This document shows positions 1 through 13,400 of a stretch of 64,000 nucleotides of DNA, one piece after another. The stretch covers positions 186,001 through 250,000 of the forward strand of contig JAJGOT010000468.1 of the NCBI GenBank assembly GCA_022457155.1, read 5' to 3'. A model generated the notes under the pieces. The model searched no databases, was not told the DNA's origin, and saw nothing but the letters and a program-made list of their open reading frames with translations. A program made the position numbers and the translations under genes. Source of the DNA: Cladopsammia gracilis (lineage: Eukaryota; Cnidaria; Anthozoa; Scleractinia; Dendrophylliidae). Each line of letters starts with the position of its first letter. Position 1 is the first letter of the stretch.

Positions 1-224
1 TGTTCACCATCAAAACTTTAGTTCCACGGAGGCATTGGCGGCGATCCATTAGATTGCTGAAAAGGGGTTGGGGGGGGGGGGGGGGGGGGGGGGAGCTGGG
101 TGATTTTGAAAAAGAAAATGCTGGAGTTTAGCTCTATTGGAAAAAAAAATATCCTGCAACTTCGAAGGCCCGACTAGAGGCTTTAACAGCAGGGGCGCGT
201 CTAAAAGAAAAATTCGAGTGAAGA

Positions 225-412
225 CTCCACTCTCCCCCCCCGCCTTCCCCCTCTCCTCCCCCCCCTCTCCTCCCCCCCCCCCCTCTCCTCCCCCTTCCCT
301 CTCCTTCCCCTCTCCTCCCCCTCTCCTCCCCCCTCTCCTCCCCCTCTCCTTACCCCCCTCTCCTCCCCCCTCTCCTTTCCCCTCTCCTCCCCCCTCCCCT
401 CAGAAGTCTAGT
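225..412. repeat. CT-rich low-complexity tract
   Basis: About 190 bases are almost purely C and T on the + strand, built from irregular CTCCTCCCC-type units. The proline/serine-rich reading frame across it is a by-product of this composition, not a protein. Such polypurine/polypyrimidine tracts can adopt triplex structures, but nothing here shows a function. Confidence 0.85.
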
Positions 413-3210
413 GGCTCGCCCCTGATTTGAGGATAAGGAGTTTGTCGCTAATGCGAGTATCGCTAGACTGTAAGGCGTGAGACTAGAGTGTCTATAAAAA
501 AAAGATACTGTTCGAGAAAAGCCACTGTTCATTTAAAGCCTGTCACCGCAAAAATGAAATGTTAGTTATAATGGCAAAAAAAAAAAAAGTTTTCTCAGAC
601 TATTTAGCATTCGCGCCATTTTAAGATAGCCCGAGGTATGTTTCACCAATTTTTACATTTTTTTAACAAGGTACTATTTTCGCATTTTACACAGAATTTC
701 AAGGGTGCGTTCGATTGGGTTCAGAAGCCATTCTGTTTTATCGAGTTATATATTTGGGATATCCGACCAATTAAACGCGCCCTAAGATGTGTTAAGGTAC
801 GTGTTTTTTAAACGGAAGTGTAAACGTATTGAACCTTACAACATTATTTTATTGTTCCTCAAAATTGTTTGTGGAATATATCTATAATTATTTTATGTAA
901 TTTTAAACATTGAAGCTTATAAAGTAAAGTTAGTTGCTCATGGAAGAGTCTCTCCAATTGCTTTTGAAATTGTTGCCCGCTTTCGCAAATGTTGCCCGCT
1001 CAGCACAATTGGCGGGAAACAGTTTGTTTGTTAGATGTTGAATCAACCAATCAACGCGCGCGTTGTATTGACAAACACTCCAGCTTTATAACAATTTCAC
1101 TTGACGCAAGTTCTTATGCTTCGATTCCGCTTATGCTTATGCTCATGTCGCTACGGGTGGAGGGGGGGTGGGGGGGAGGTACTCCCTAGTAATAGGTTAA
1201 TGGGGATGTGCCGCTGGATGGGGCCGCGTTTTCCCGACTGGATTGACTAATGGAGTTGCATTTCCAAAAGAGTTGCAACGAATGGTATCCAACATTTTCG
1301 GGATTTTGGGGGTATGAGAAATTCTGGCAATTTGTTTTTAGTGGGTAGTTTAATTTTAGTAGGCATTTGGGGTTTAAGAAAGTGACTAAGTTGGAATCGC
1401 GAAGTGGGGCATTTGCTAAAACAGGTCAGCCCGGGGGTGGGGCATTGTCAAAACAACGTTATCTTATGGATATTAAACTGCGTCCATGCTTCGTTGTTTA
1501 TTTTAAATTTTCTGATTGTCCCCAATATAAAAATATAAAAACTGAGTTGATAAACGTCGTTTGAGTCCCGCACTTTTCAAGTGCCACAGAAGATAATACC
1601 TATATCACGGCAAATTTTCAATTGTTGTTGACGTCTTATTTGCCAACATTCGTGGCCTTGGTGTCTTTCCATCATGATATGTCGCAACAGAAGAATCTGG
1701 CTATTTAAAAATTCAATAGCAACTTAACTTGAAAAAGCGTTTCAATCAAAAGGCGATCTTACATGTAAATGGCTTGAACATAAGCATATTTTTAATCAAA
1801 ATTAATAACATTAACAACGAGAATCGACAGGACATTATTGGAGTCAAAGGTTTTGCAGAAACATAACACAAATAGTTAGAACAAATGAGGGAACGGATAT
1901 AAGTAATACTGAGGTAGAACGAAAGAATTCCTAGCATGAATAAAGATCCGTTTATTTGTGAGCAATTATTGCTCCATTAATCAATGAAATAATCAATGAA
2001 ATAACAATTTTGATCTTGTCCCATGGGTCGGGCATTTGCACTCTTTTAGATGTCCTACCGTGGGGATTTCTACATATAAGCTGACCTCACCGTGGGGCAT
2101 TTGAAACTTTAAAAAAAAAAAAAGACAAATGCCAGACAAATGCCCCGGGGGGGGGGGGGGGGGGGGGGATGAGCGGGTTTGGAATTGACGGAGCCATAAC
2201 CGACTTTCGCGCGTTCGCGCTCTTCCGCTCCGAAAAAAAGAGTGCCTGATCGCAGGTTAGTTGATTAGTTAACGAGCGAACTCTGTAATTTGTAATCACC
2301 TTCGTTGTAAATGTTTCATCTGAGCACCCGTGCTGACCACCATTGCCGGATTAGCTATAGCTATAGGCAATTATACTAGTTAAAGATCAAAGATTTGTAC
2401 GAGTGCGGCTTTCATAAGACGCGAAGTGCTCGTATAAATTGGTTCGCGTTTAATGGTTCGCGTCCAATTTTTCTCAAAGTAAACAAAAACTTACCCCGGC
2501 CGCGCCAATGTCACGCAATTGTCAAGTCCTTTTGAAACTTTGGCATCCTTGCAGATTTGGAAAACTGCTTCTCCTCAGCATGTGGCCAACAATTTCGATC
2601 TTGGCGATTGTTTCGGCTTTTAATTTCTCTGCTTGGAGAGACGCTTGTAGAGCCATCTTCTTTACAATCTGAAAGTCCGGAGTTCGCAAGAGATCGCGTA
2701 AGCTAAATCTACGCTTGCGCGGTATGTGTTCCCGCCTTCGATAAGCCACGAACCTATTTATACGAGCAAGTTTGTGCCTTGACGTAAGACTAGCTATAAA
2801 CCCGCGGGTAAGGCCACAGCTTGCGTGAGATGCGAACGGTGATTTTGTACGATTTATACGGTCAGTTCGCGGCTCAAAAGCAGGCTTATGTAAGCCGCAG
2901 CTTTTTTCTCTCGTATCAATTGCCCTATTAAAATGAGACTCAGTGACACGTCACCTATCTCAAACATGTCGCTAGTTATTTCAGAAGTGTGATAAGAGAG
3001 GGCATTGGTTATCAGTCGCGCCACAAATTACGTGTGGCAAGTGGCCAAAATCAATCCGATTTCCGTGAGGGGTCTTTCCGTGAGCTAAACATGACAGTGC
3101 TGCGGCGAGAAGAAAAAAAAAAACAGGGAATGGCCAAACAATAGATTGCATTGAGGCACAGCAATTCTCTACAACAGAGCGCTACGGTAAGCTCGATCTG
3201 ACATGATGAG

Positions 3211-3337
3211 CTCTAAAACTAGAAAGCAGATGTGGACATCTGTTTCGCCCATTGAGGCTCTTCAGCGCGTCACAGACATAGAGACACTGTCAAGGAAACT
3301 AGAAACAGCTGTAAGTGTCTGCTTTCTAGTTTTGAGC
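3211..3337. repeat. Short inverted repeat
   Basis: The arm AAAACTAGAAAGCAGA near 3215-3230 is repeated in inverse orientation as TCTGCTTTCTAGTTTT near 3318-3333. It looks like a small hairpin or MITE remnant. It explains the apparent exon with a GTAAGT donor that can be read across it. Confidence 0.6.
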
Positions 3338-4434
3338 GCTAATCATGTCAGGCCTACAATGATTGTAGCTACTAACCGTAGTGCTGTATTGAAGAGAGTG
3401 CAATCAATTTTCTTTTGGGAAAAATGCACTTGGCGCCGCGCTGATTGGTTGACAAAGTGGCGCAACATTTTTTTTAGCCAATCGCAAAGCGTGGCAGTGC
3501 AAAACCAAAGCAAGATATTCGCGATAGATCAATAGATTTGTTTTGTATAATACCGTGGGTGCCAGGTTTTTTCGCTCTCATCTCTCGACATACTACATCG
3601 CTGGTCGGGCGATCTTCGGCCATCTCCGACTTCTCACAAATTTAACTTTTTTTTACCGATACCATGTTGATTTTGCCTCCTGGGCATCCGAAACTTTAAT
3701 AAAGGAATATATAAATTTCAGTGGTCATTATAGAATTCCTAGGGGTAAATATGACTACCACGCATACAAAGCTCTCTCTCACATACACACCCACGGTACC
3801 GCTATAGAATACAATATTAGAGATAAATTTCCAGGTACGCTTGCCTTGCACTTGTGCGACAGGAGCCGACATGTGTCATTCCTCGCTCTGGAAAACGTGG
3901 TCACGCTGTTTTATGTTGCGTGACACTTCCCTACAGTGATAAATGGCATGTATTACCATATTTTAAAAGAGTCGCTTTTAGCTTGGCATAGCTCGTTCTT
4001 AATTGTGATAGTATATTATACTCAACATCGTTAAACGTCCATTTACTGTTTTCACTCAATGACCTTTATTGCTTTTTTTATGGCGGGGATTCCCGTTTCA
4101 CACAAGAGCTTTTCAATTTAATTTTTCAACACCGGAAGTAGACAGCTGCTGTATGTCGACACCATGAAATTACTGTTGCGTTAAATAGATGACATGCAAA
4201 CAAGCTGGCATTTAATTTTCCCACTTGTATTTACAAGCCACAAGCAAAGCGTTGACATCAGAAACGAGGGACGGCTTGCACTCGTTTCTCTTTTCGTTCA
4301 ACGGTTTAAATTTTTCAAGATCTGAGAGAAATTTAATCCATTGTGAGTTGGCGCTTTTTCTGCGATTGTTCGCGCGTGGGATAATTTTCTCAAGCAGAAC
4401 CATGTTTTAGCAACTGAAATGGTTGTCTGTAGCG

Positions 4435-7400
4435 ATGATTTATTCAACCAGAAAGCGATATGTGGTCGTGACGATCTTCTTCACATCGGCGTTTTGGTTG
4501 ACAGTAGAACTCATACTTTTGAGCTACACCAACCGTTTAAACGTTGAGCAATCACAAGCGAAGAATAAGCTTCCAGAAGCGTGGATATCGCGAGAGAGAA
4601 ATGCAAATAACGCGATTGCGGACGTGTTAATACCGATCGACGATTTCAAAACATTATATGTGACTTCAATACCTCCAAATCCCGGTGGACCGGGGGAAGG
4701 GGGAAAAGCTGTCTATAACGATAAAGACGATCCAGTTGAAGTGAACAAGGAGAAGGAAGGCTACACAAAATACAGTTTCAACGAGTTGGCGAGCGCCAAG
4801 ATTTCGTTGGAGAGATTTATACCAGACAATCGCGCTCCTGAGTAAGTATCACAGTAAAAGCCGAGCTTTAGACGTTTAAATCCTATAACTGCAGCAGCAT
4901 ATTCATGGTTAGCATGTCTTGGTATTAGTTTACCATTGTTGTTATTTTAAGTTTTGACTGGTCCAAGCGGTGAAAACAACAGCTTCGATCAGCCACAATT
5001 GCAAAATTTATCTTGTCGCTGGGATAAAAAATTTATGACCTTGTTAAAGGGACCAAAGATCAACTCAGGGTTGGAAAGAAGTCCGGCTAAATGTGTATAA
5101 ATTTTGCTTTAAATGTCAACGATTAAGCGTCGGAATTTAAGTAAAATCCTTTCAACAGACAACATGGCCGAAAGTTGTAGCGATTCGATGTTTAAATTAT
5201 AGTTGATGTTTAACTTGTAACATTAGTACTGTGTTTCATAATAGACACTACATTGCAGGTAGATTTCACAGATCGCTGGCCAAAGACACTCCCAAAACAC
5301 CGGGCGATAAACGAACTAAACGTTCTTAGTTCAGACGAAGAGACCAAATGCCTTTGCTTTATTATTGTGGCACTATCTAGCATTTATTCACACTCGTGAA
5401 CTCTTCGCGCGCATATGCATCAATTCCGTCGTTGTTTTCGGTTTTATTTTTAATTTTTAGACCAGTTTTAATTACCACATGTTCTTTCCCAAAATATGAT
5501 CAAGACGTGTTTAGTGTTTTGACTCGAAGCTCTCATGAAGGACGCACGCCAAATTTTCTCAATTACAATATCTGACCACGTAATTAAAATACAAATTTTG
5601 TCGTGATCAAATTGGCGATGCGTCACTATGTTTCGACTATGTATTTATAATTTTGTTTTTATTTTAAGTTTCTTAATTACTCACCTTTTAATTTAAGTTT
5701 TCCCAAGAATTTTTTTTAATAAAAAAGCATGCTTTGTTTCGTTGATATCTTAGGAAAAGGCCATGCCATTTTTTTTTTCTTTACAATATATTCGGCTCAA
5801 TCAATCTGTTAATGCAATTTTTTATCGAATAGAGTATTTTAAATAGCTCGCTCTCTCTCTCTCTATTGTATTATAATTCTTTATTTTTTAATCATTGTTC
5901 AATTTACAGCTGTTGGGTTTTTTTTTTCAAAAATTTGTTTACAATTCGTTTAGAGCTTCGATCCCAAGTTCTTCACTGACTATAACGTACGCAAATCGCG
6001 TTTCGTTTAATTTTAGGTAGCGTCACGCAATGCCATATATGACTGAATTTGTGTGCAAATTTAGTATTCTGAGTATTTAACAAATTGACGTCAGTTTTTA
6101 TGCGTCTGTCCTCCTATTGATGATAAAATTCGTCATAACATTGTCAAAGTGCTGTGGATACTTAATTATTTTTGTCGAGTTTACGGTACGCTCAACTTAG
6201 AGACATTTTACTGAATTCTATTAAAACTTTGAGAGTGAAACAGTACTGCGCGCGCTGACCTGTGAGGGCGCGGCGCCGACTTTCGCTCCGAAAGTAAAGA
6301 GCGCCTTATCGCAGGCTAGTACTGCCCTAAAGGACTGACGTAACAACAAAATAAAACAAAAAACCTACCCCTAGCCCTGCCATGCTCAAGAAAAAACTGT
6401 TATTACTAATGCTACGACCTTTTAATAGTTACTAGTTCTTCTCGTCCGATATCGTCCCAGTAACGCAAGTTTACATTAAAAACCAGAGTTCTTTATTTGT
6501 CTGAAGGAAGTACATTTTTGCGGAGTATTTTTCCTGCGGAAAGTTATTTTTGCGGATCGAGCGCAATCCGCATAATCCGCAAAAATTAAAACCCACAAAA
6601 ATGTCATGCCACACGGTATATAGTACCCAGGCACCGCTATTTTCCTTCGCGAGACGTCACGCGAGAGACTTTCAGAGGCGCAAGGGAGTATTACGTTCAG
6701 CCTTCCCTTGGTCCTTTGCGTCCTCTTTCAAGCCTTCTCGTAATCATTTATACTGCTAGCCCCTGAAGAAGCTTTGTTTTGCAACAAAGCGAAATATTGG
6801 GCACTATTACATTCCACTTTTATTTTATTTTATTTGCTTCTGCTTCTACTTCTGTTTTTCTGCCGTAAGGATCAGTTTGCCGTTTCTTTTGTTTCTCTTC
6901 TCGCGTGGCCTCAGGATCATGCCGCCGAAAATCCCAATAAGCGCCTGGGCACGAACGTGCTCCTGAGCCTGCACAACAGGCGCTTTTGGGGTGCTCAAGC
7001 GGGTTTGGGGGCGCGTGCGCCAAGCGCGAGACACGCGAGGGGAGGGAAATATTTTTTCGTTTCCCTCCCCCAGGCATGTCTCGCGCTCCGCGCTCGCGCC
7101 CCCAAAACCGCTTGAGCACCCCTAAAAGTGCCTGTTGTGCAGACTAGTACGAACGAGGCAGTGCAAATCGCATTTCGTTCATCAAGCGTCATCTTCTCTT
7201 CAACAGGTGTCTTGCTTTGAAGTATCGTTCCAATCTTCCAAGCGCTAGCGTCATTATTATTTTTCATAACGAGGCTTGGTCGACTCTTCTACGCACAGTA
7301 CACACTGTATTGGCGCGATCACCGCCGAATTTTTTGAAGGAAATCATCTTGGTCGATGATAATAGCAACTACGATTCATACGGTAAGAATATGGGAACTT

Positions 7401-10400
7401 GGGGTGAAGAACTCGCCCCAGGGCACTCTCCGTTTTCAAAATGGCGGGGCGGGCGTAGTAACCGGAAGACCTTAGATAACAACGGCCTGGACCACCTCGG
7501 ACGCCTTATCGAGACATATATAACGGAGTAACTGGTTAGCTTTCAGTTGAGGTTGGGGTTAGCAGTTTATATAGTTAAATTTAGGCCTAAACAACCCGAG
7601 AAGCTAGGTGGTACTCTGGTACGGTAGGCTACGTAAGCCTAAGCCTAGCTGAGGTCACAGGTTCAATCCTGAGTCGGGATTTTAGATTTTCTTTTTTGCA
7701 CTTAAAAATTTGTAATTCTCAATAAGGTGTCCGAGGTGGTCCAGACCCGGCAAGGCTGCCAAAATACTCCAAGGTTGTTTACCATTTACCCAAAATGTCC
7801 GGAAATTTCGGCTAATTTGGCTAATTTGGTCTTCCCAAAGGGAAAATTTCCGGAGAAAACGGGATTTCTTGAAAGGTAGTCCAAAATTTCCAATCGGAAT
7901 TTCCGAACGGAAGTGTGTGTTCCATTTGCTTTTATCTACCAGTTCCAGGCCCTGCGCCAGTTTTGATGCGTACGCGTGGTTACTCAGCCTGTTTCCGTGT
8001 GTTTTCTAGTAATCTGAAACAGTTGTTCAAACGAAACGAAGAAATTTTACCATGTTTTGCATGGCAAAATATTCCAATATTTTGGAGTATTTTTGGCAGC
8101 TTTGAACCCGTGCCCGAGAGCTCACTCGCAGGCTACAGCTGGCTACAGCTTCTTTAGTCGCGAGCAAGCTCTCCCGAACCCGAGCCCGAGAGCTTACTCG
8201 TAGGCTACAGCTTCTTTGGAAACTAACCCCTTTGTTCTTTATCATTTTCTGCCGTCTTCTCTTCAGCACATCTCAACGAAGAACTAACATCGTACATCGA
8301 CAAGCTGCCTAAAGTTCACCTAATAAGAGCCAGGACTCGGCAAGGCTTAATTCGCGCCCGTCTGATTGGTGCCAAACAAGCAAAAGGTGATGTGCTGGTC
8401 TTCCTGGATTCTCATTGCGAGGCTAACTACGGTTGGTTGGAGCCGCTGCTCGCAAGGATCGCAGATGATAGAACTATTGTTGTTACGCCTGATATCGAGG
8501 TTGTTGATTTGAGGACGTTTAGTTACGCTCGGGGTAAAGGAGGGTATAATAGAGGGATTTTTAATTGGGAATTGACTTTCAAGTGGAGGGCGTTGCCGGA
8601 TTATGAGAGGAAACGACGAAAAAGTGATGCTGATCCTATCAGGCAAGTAGAATAATAACTAGTGCTATATAGCGCGGTTTTCAGTTGAGTGTGGCAAAAC
8701 TAAAACCAAAGTAGTTAATCTGGCCAATCACAGCAGACGCAGACAATCTAATGAGCCAATCAGAACTCGAGGCAAATACATGTGGTGGGCGCCAAGCGCG
8801 GGAAAACGCGTGCAGGCAACTCACGATTGAGTGGCATAAAACCTGAACCAACAAGTTATCACTCTGGCCAATCACAACACACTTACGCAATTCAATGAGC
8901 CAATCAGAACTTGAAGTAAATACATGTAGCCGGCGCCAAGCGCGGGAAAACGCGTGCGAGCAAATAGCGATTCGTTTTGGTTTTACTTCTGATTGTCCCG
9001 ATTGGTTGAGAAAGTGGCGAGAGATTTTTAGCAATGTAGCAATGTAAAACCAAAGCAATCACTAAATTATTTTCGACACTCAATTAAAAATCGCTCTAAC
9101 TGGTTATTTTATTAAATATGTAGTCGAAGTAGTTAGCTCTTGATGATCGATGATACATGCATGGTCGTAGGTTATATGAGAATTAGGAATACTTTGTAGA
9201 TCGCAGATTGTAAACAAATGTTTAACATTTTGCTTATACAACGAGTATTTTGATCAGTAAAAATCGTTTAAATTCATTGGATTAAAATTAATTTTAAAAA
9301 GAATTAGAAAACGTTTCCTGTGTTTAAACGAAGTCCGATGCAAACACGAAAATCAGTTTGGGAGAGTCCAATGCCTAAATAAATGAAGTTTGTCAGATAA
9401 AACACCGACGTTTCGGTATTACTGCATTTTTCAAGGTATGATAAACCTAGCATAGTTGAGTTCGTTATTTGCAGTCGTATGGACATTAAACTGCTTGCGC
9501 GCCACGAGATACGCGCACGTGTGTAGGACGATCAGCTCTGCAGAAAACTAAAACCACTGACAGTATTAAGCTGCGGTCAAACGATAGTCAATGATAGTCG
9601 ATGATGGTTAGTTTGATCCCAACTATCATCTGCTACTATCATTGACTATCATGCTTGAGATCAATCGGGCGCATGATAGTTGATGATAGTTGGTCAAAAG
9701 TGACGCGAGCAAAGTAGCGCGAGCTCCTCTTTAGTCGCCTGCCGTGCTAAAAACATAAGAGTTCCGCGAGCAAAAAAAAAAGGCAGCTTGTTATTTTTTA
9801 GAGTTATTGGAGGAATGTACTGATAATTCGATGGAGCGTTGTTCTAAGGGAGGAAAGACAAGAGAATCGATACGGAGAAAAAATGAGAACGATGAAAACT
9901 GGCCGAAAAACTATCATCGGCTATCATGTGCCATGTCAAACGAACAAAATTATCATCAACTATCATGATTTTGAACGTGTTCGATGGTAGCGCGTGATAG
10001 TTGATGATAGTTCGTGTTCAAACGGGAGCGCGAGTTTGAACTATCATCAACTATCATCGACTATCATGCACCGTTTGAACGGGGTTTACACTCGTGCAGG
10101 CGCATTTTCCATGATCTCGAGGCTAATATTTTCGCATCCTACCCTCCCACTCAGTCGATAAGTGCATTGTATTTCACTGAAGTTTATGAAATATTAATGT
10201 TTGTTTTAATACCGTTCTCCTTCCAGGTCGCCCACAATGGCCGGTGGATTATTTGCTATCGACAGATCGTACTTCTTTGAAATTGGATCGTATGATACGG
10301 AAATGTCATACTGGGGAGGGGAAAATGTCGAAATTTCCTTCCGGGTTAGTAGTGAAATTATTTTTGTAACCGTTATGGCAACTTGATCACTTTTACCGGC

Positions 10401-13400
10401 CTGCGGCATTGCTGCTATGGTAACCCTGTAATCGCTTAAGTCAAATGGAATCACCTGATTCGTTCTAACGTTCGCCTGTGTGAATGGAATTATGCTCTAC
10501 AACATGGCTCTAACTTTTGAGTTGGTGGATGTAATCCTAAAGTGTGACCATTCAAATGAAAGCTACTGAGCAGTATTTTCCTGTGGTACTGTTTATAATG
10601 CTGTACAACGTGGCTCTAACTTTTGCGTCTGTGGATGAAATCCTAAAGTGTGACGATGGATTAGCATCCCATCCAGGGGTGATAACCAATAGTCTTGGGT
10701 GCCTTATGTAACAGCTGTGGCTCGTGCGGGCCACCTGTGGCTCGTGCGGGCCACCTGTGGCTCGTGCGGGCCACTTGTGGCTCGTGCGGGTCACCTGTGG
10801 CTCGTGTGGGTCACCTGTGGCTCGTGTGGGTCACCTGTGGCTCGATCGTTTGTTCGAGTCATTTTCCTTCAACTGTCGCTTTGATTTTCAGATTTGGATG
10901 TGTGGTGGGTCCCTCGAAATCCTGCCTTGTTCCAAGGTTGGTCACGTGTTCAGAGAGAGCCAGCCATACAAAATTGGCGAGGGGGCCATTGACAAGAATA
11001 ACATGAGACTCGCGGAAGTATGGATGGATGAATATAAACAAATATTCTACGCCATGAGGCCCCAGCTAAAGGATAGGTCATTCGGAGATATATCTGAGCG
11101 AAAAGCTCTTCGAGAAAAACTTAACTGCAAGAGTTTCAAATGGTATTTGGAGAATGTTATACCGGAATTGAATGTCCCGGATATGTATCCTTATGGGAGG
11201 GGAGAGGTGAGTGGATTTTATGACAAAGTTGTTATCAGGCGTTTCTAAGCATATTGATACATTCCGTTTACACGGTGCCGTTTGCCGCCGGAACCTTGCT
11301 AAAATAGTGTCGTTTTAAAAAAGCACTCTTGAAAGTTAATAGTTTTAACCATATTTTGCCTGGGTGGGGCACAAAGTGCCCGCTAACTTTCAACATTCAT
11401 AACTTTCTTAATATGTATTCAAACGCCATCAAACTTTGTGACTTTTCCTAAAATTTATCTGGCAACAATTTGACATGACATTTTATTGATCACGTGACTT
11501 GATTTTTCCATAGCAACAAGATTTTGACAGCCATGTTTTTTTGTAATTTGCTTATTTTTACCTTTGAATGAAGAAAAACAATTTTTATTGGTATAACTTT
11601 TACATGTTTACGTCATTTAGCCTTTATTTATTGGTTTTGATTAATTTTGAGTCAATTTGGACGGTTTTTAATTAAGAGGTTTTGAAAAATTTCGGAAATC
11701 CAAGATGGCGGCCGTATAACTAATTACCTAATAACTGCGTCATATGACGTCATCGTTCCATTGTGGAACTCAAAAATGCCCAGGCAAAATAGGGCTAAAA
11801 ATAATACACCGAAACCGCGTCGTTTAAAAAACAGTTGCTTAGTTCGATCCAAAGCCTGTATTTTTTTATCATCCGAAATTGCATCGTTTACGATGCGGTT
11901 TGCGAGCTCGTAATTCGTCATCTGATAAGCGTGCAGAAGCGGAATTTTCCCCTCGGTACCCCAGTGAAAATAGCATCCAGTTAGAGTATTCTACACCCCC
12001 ACTCCCCTAATAAGACAAGTTTGTCACGCCGTTTTTCTCGTTTTATAAACCCTCTTCTCGGTGCTTGGAAATCCGGATAAAAAACCTCTTCTTCATGTTT
12101 TATTTATTTATTTTATTTATTTTATTTGATATATTACTGCGAATATACATTGATAGGAAGATTTGAAATCCTTAGTCTTCCACTCAAAGGTTTTAGATAC
12201 ACATATAACGGTGCGAAATGACGAAACAAGTACGGTACCTGTAAGTGTCTATATATAATTATTTCCTTTTATTGTGGTAGGTTCGCAATCTTGGTACCAA
12301 CCAGTGCTTGGATACGATGGCAAAAAATGAGCCTGGCGGAGAGCCCGGCATGTATATGTGCCATAGTATGGGAAATAACCAGGTACTAACATTTTACTTT
12401 TGCTATGTGACTGAGCAAAATACTCCATTCTGATTGGCTCAAAAGCAGGCTAATTAGTCATTGATTTGCACTCGGGAACAAAATCTACAAAGTACCCGAA
12501 GATTATACTGAAGACTACCGTAGGTCACTCCGAAGTCCTCGAAGAATTCCGAATATCACACGAAGATTTGCAAAGCGAATTCGAAGACCTCCTAACATTA
12601 ATCAACCGACATCCCGAAATTCCCAGTGTACGCCGTGAAGGTACTTCACGACATCGACATCGTTATCGCAACCAAAAATAGAAAACCGTGCAAAACTGAG
12701 ATCGCAAAAAGGCGACCATTTTGAAGAGATTGTATGGATTTGGGAGGACGCTCTTTAAAAATTAAGAGATATTTGCGTGGATTTTGAATAACGTTTGAAG
12801 GCTCGTAACTTTGCCGCCATCTAACTACAAACTTCACCAAATTTGGTAAAATTACTAATCTTAATGTGATCTTTCATTTGACGTTAATGTATCAAATAAA
12901 TGAAATTTGCATTTCGACCCAGTCCCCTTTCTCAACCGCAAAATGACGTTATTATGCGGAACCTCCACTGAAAACAAATTGATGGAAATAGAGTCTAAAT
13001 TCATAACAAGTGGGGTATACAAAACAATTGGATATGAACAAGAGGATGCAAGCAGCCTTTACTCATGCGCATGCGTAAAAAGATTTTATGATATATTTTA
13101 AACATGATAAGAAGATGTCCGACATGGAGAAGAGTTACTCCTTTCATTCAATCATCGTTCCTGCAAACCACGTTGTTTACTATTGAATGTTGTGGACATG
13201 AAAACTGTACCACAATGAAGCCAGTGATTCTTCTAAGTCTTATATATACCAAACGTGAACATAGTAATGTATGTAGGGTTGTAAGAGATTCTGTCGTGAC
13301 ACCTAAGTAACGCTCTTTTACCGGAAGTCAGAATAGCCGGAAGTCACTAAACAAAAAGAGTAAATGGCAAATACGTCAACCGGAAGTGCACAAGTTAAAA

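Larger units (their letters stand above)
1..4434. other. Gene-poor region upstream of GALNT-A
   Basis: No gene supported by family motifs or a coherent splice structure is visible here. The stretch contains a 24-base G run (70-93), a CT-rich tract, a 22-base G run (2147-2168), several AT-rich segments and a short inverted repeat near 3.2-3.3 kb. The sequence just before 4435 should hold the GALNT-A promoter and 5' UTR, but I see no clear TATA box. Confidence 0.5.

Noticed and set aside
137..430. Proline/serine-rich small protein
   Set aside because: It is produced by the CT-rich low-complexity tract.
2522..2749. Minus-strand 75-codon frame rich in Lys/Arg/Leu
   Set aside because: No recognisable domain, no splice partners, and surrounding sequence is repeat-like. 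It could be a fragment, but I cannot support it.
3203..3310. Apparent first exon ending in a GTAAGT donor
   Set aside because: It lies in an inverted repeat, matches no family I know, and has no compatible downstream exon before GALNT-A.
7605..7690. Possible tRNA gene or SINE (GGTTCAATCCTGA, B-box-like)
   Set aside because: No believable A box or acceptor stem at the right spacing; too weak to annotate.
8267..8657. GALNT-A exon 3 reading on to a stop after DPIRQVE
   Set aside because: The GC donor at 8643 restores the family sequence and phase; the read-through would truncate the catalytic domain.
10695..11006. Repetitive Gly/Cys/Ala-rich frames
   Set aside because: They arise from the 20 bp GC-rich minisatellite in three frames.
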